From positions 682,001 through 746,000 of the forward strand of contig NZ_JACIEM010000001.1 in NCBI RefSeq assembly GCF_014196845.1: DNA of 64,000 bases. Reading direction: 5' to 3'. The DNA comes from Aurantimonas endophytica. GTDB lineage: Bacteria > Pseudomonadota > Alphaproteobacteria > Rhizobiales > Rhizobiaceae. Position numbers and translations under genes: made by a program. The notes under the pieces were generated by a model. That model did not search any database. It saw only the letters and a program-made list of their open reading frames with translations, and was not told where the DNA came from. Below, piece after piece: positions 62,551-64,000 of the stretch. The number at the start of each line of letters is the position of its first letter. Positions within the stretch are counted from its first letter, which is position 1.

Positions 62551-63851
62551 TCGTACCGTAATGCCTCGACCGGATCGAGCCGGGACGCCTGCCAGGACGG
62601 CAGGATCGTCGCGACGAAGGAGAGGCCGACGGCCATCAGGACGACCAGCACGACCTCGGAGGCGTCGATCTCCGCCGGCAGCTGGCTGAGGAAATAGAAC
62701 TCCGGGTTGAACAGCGTCGTCCCCGAAAGCCAGGAGAAGAACAGCCGGATGTTCTCGATGTTGAGGCAGAAGGCCGTGCCGAGGATCAGTCCGGCCAGCG
62801 TGCCCGCCAGCCCGATCGAGGCGCCGGTGATCAGGAACACCCGCATCACCGCGCCCTTGGTGGCGCCCATCGTGCGCAGGATGGCGATGTCCCTGCCCTT
62901 GTCCTTCACCAGCATGAAGAGACCGGAGATGATGTTCAGCGCCGCGACGAGGATGATCAGCGTCAGGATGATGAACATCACGTTCCGCTCGACCTGCAGC
63001 GCCGAGAAGAACGATTCGTTCTGGGTTTGCCAGGTGACCGTATAGGCCGGTCGTTGCGCCGCGGCCTCGATCTGCGGCTGCAACAGTCCCACCGCGTCGG
63101 GATCGTCGACAAAGAGCTCGATCGACTGGGCCTGCTCTTCCTGATTGAAGAACAGCTGGGCTTCGGTAAGCGGCATGTAGACATAGGCCGCGTCGTATTC
63201 CGACAGGCCGATCTCGAAGATCGCCTTGACCGGATAGGCCTTGACCCGCGGGGTCGTCCCGAGCGGCGTGACGTCGCCCTCCGGCGAGACGAGGGTGATG
63301 TTGTCGTCGAGGCGCAGTCCGAGCGCCTCCGCGAGACGTATGCCGATGGCGACGCCGCCGCCGGTATCGAAATCCGCCAGCGTTCCCTGGCGGATGTTCT
63401 CGGAGATCGGTGCCAGTTCGTCGAGATCGTCACCCCTCACACCCTTCACCAGGGCGCCCGTGCTGGTGGTGGCGGGACCGGACGCGAGCACCTGCCCCTG
63501 TACCAGCGGCATGGCGAAATCGACGCCCGGGACCGTCGCGACGCGCTGTGCGACGGCGTCGAAGTCGCGCAGCGGCTGGTCGATCGGATAGAGGATGACG
63601 TGGCCGTTGACGCCGAGGATGCGGGTCAGCAGCTCGCCGCGAAAACCGTTCATCACCGACATGACGATGATCAGCGCCGCAACGCCCAGCATGATGCCAA
63701 TGAAGGAGAAGCCGGCGATCACCGAGACGCCGGCGTCCCGCCGACGGGCGCGCAGATAACGCCCGGCGATCATCCACTCGAATCGCGAGAACGGCCGCGT
63801 CGAGCCGCGCTTTTGTGTCGAGCTCGCCGGTGCGAGGGTTGCTTCCGTCAA
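62547..63851 (-). CDS. lolC: Lipoprotein-releasing system transmembrane protein LolC/LolE
   Basis: FtsX-like permease of the Lol exporter, 434 residues. Four spans: one N-terminal ([20 protein letters not shown]), then a large periplasmic domain, then three near the C-terminus. Contains [14 protein letters not shown] and the closing [18 protein letters not shown] single LolC/E-type gene followed by lolD is the usual alphaproteobacterial set. The start is a TTG at 63851 overlapping the proS stop; an ATG 26 codons later would cut conserved sequence ([17 protein letters not shown]), so the TTG, or a start close to it, is favoured. Confidence 0.93.
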   Translation of the reverse strand: MTEATLAPASSTQKRGSTRPFSRFEWMIAGRYLRARRRDAGVSVIAGFSFIGIMLGVAALIIVMSVMNGFRGELLTRILGVNGHVILYPIDQPLRDFDAVAQRVATVPGVDFAMPLVQGQVLASGPATTSTGALVKGVRGDDLDELAPISENIRQGTLADFDTGGGVAIGIRLAEALGLRLDDNITLVSPEGDVTPLGTTPRVKAYPVKAIFEIGLSEYDAAYVYMPLTEAQLFFNQEEQAQSIELFVDDPDAVGLLQPQIEAAAQRPAYTVTWQTQNESFFSALQVERNVMFIILTLIILVAALNIISGLFMLVKDKGRDIAILRTMGATKGAVMRVFLITGASIGLAGTLAGLILGTAFCLNIENIRLFFSWLSGTTLFNPEFYFLSQLPAEIDASEVVLVVLMAVGLSFVATILPSWQASRLDPVEALRYE

Positions 63852-64000
63852 GCCAGCACCCGGTCCAGGACCGAGGCAATCGGCAGGGTCTCTCGCTCGC
63901 CGGTCGCCCGGTTCTTGATCTCGGCCTCGCCCGCCTTGGCGCCGCGCGGTCCGACGATCAGCTGCAGCGGCAGGCCGATCAGGTCCATGGTCGCGAACTT
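63848..64000 (-). CDS. proS: Prolyl-tRNA synthetase (C-terminal end only)
   Basis: The last 50 residues of ProRS, cut by the right edge of the window: [39 protein letters not shown]. This is the anticodon-binding domain end of the short alphaproteobacterial ProRS type. Its stop overlaps the TTG start of lolC (TTGA), so proS-lolC-lolD form one transcription unit. Confidence 0.93.
   Translation of the reverse strand, partial: KFATMDLIGLPLQLIVGPRGAKAGEAEIKNRATGERETLPIASVLDRVLA

Overview
The window is a gene-dense chromosomal segment of about 66% GC from an alphaproteobacterium, most likely of the order Hyphomicrobiales (Rhizobiales). Pointers are the suf operon layout with an Irr-type iron control element, the pleD-divK pair, an NDUFA12-type complex I gene, DUF1127, DUF2155, DUF3572 and DUF455 genes, and a GTTC-N7-GTTC LexA box. 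Genus cannot be fixed from what is visible. No insertion sequence, prophage, CRISPR array, tRNA or rRNA gene was found.

Layout. 1-4641 (minus): iron-sulfur cluster assembly operon, cysteine desulfurase-sufB-small monooxygenase-like gene-sufC-sufD (sufD runs off the left end), with an ICE box and a second palindrome in front. 4843-8038: alpha/beta hydrolase, anmK, tyrS. 8050-14241: AsmA-like giant envelope protein, peroxiredoxin, DUF455 ferritin-like protein, M23 peptidase. 14280-19459 (minus): amiC, PBP1a and prfB; prfB carries the classical +1 programmed frameshift. 20144-22930: RNase E after a long leader. 23027-30550: aminotransferase, M48 protease, DsbA-like protein, aroQ, accBC, aat, DUF2155 and NDUFA12 genes. 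30627-36913 (mostly minus): gatB and gatC-GNAT-gatA, separated by a divergent MocR regulator/DUF1127 pair. 37012-39152: MBL hydrolase, ruvX, two small membrane proteins. 39318-45192: acyl-CoA dehydrogenase, pyrB with a degenerate dihydroorotase, plsY, dprA, a small unknown. 45438-53212: topA, rnr, DUF983, NUDIX, MFS, rpmG. 53682-57957: pleD and divK (minus), DUF3572, HAD-like protein, dinB (plus). 58007-64000 (minus): proS, lolC/E, lolD, a 28-residue membrane protein, dnaE.

Most of this is conserved housekeeping: Fe-S assembly, envelope growth and lipoprotein export, tRNA charging and amidation, pyrimidine and fatty acid precursor synthesis, RNA turnover and replication. The most interesting signal is between lolD and dnaE. 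A promoter with a perfect TTGACA -35 box overlaps an exact alphaproteobacterial LexA box and drives a 28-codon, single-membrane-span ORF with a good ribosome binding site. This resembles in design the SOS-induced micropeptide division inhibitor SidA of Caulobacter, and the same transcript may feed dnaE. Other points of interest are the ICE box on suf, the MocR/DUF1127 operator region, the pseudo-dihydroorotase, a one-cysteine Bcp, and several perfect inverted repeats in promoter positions.
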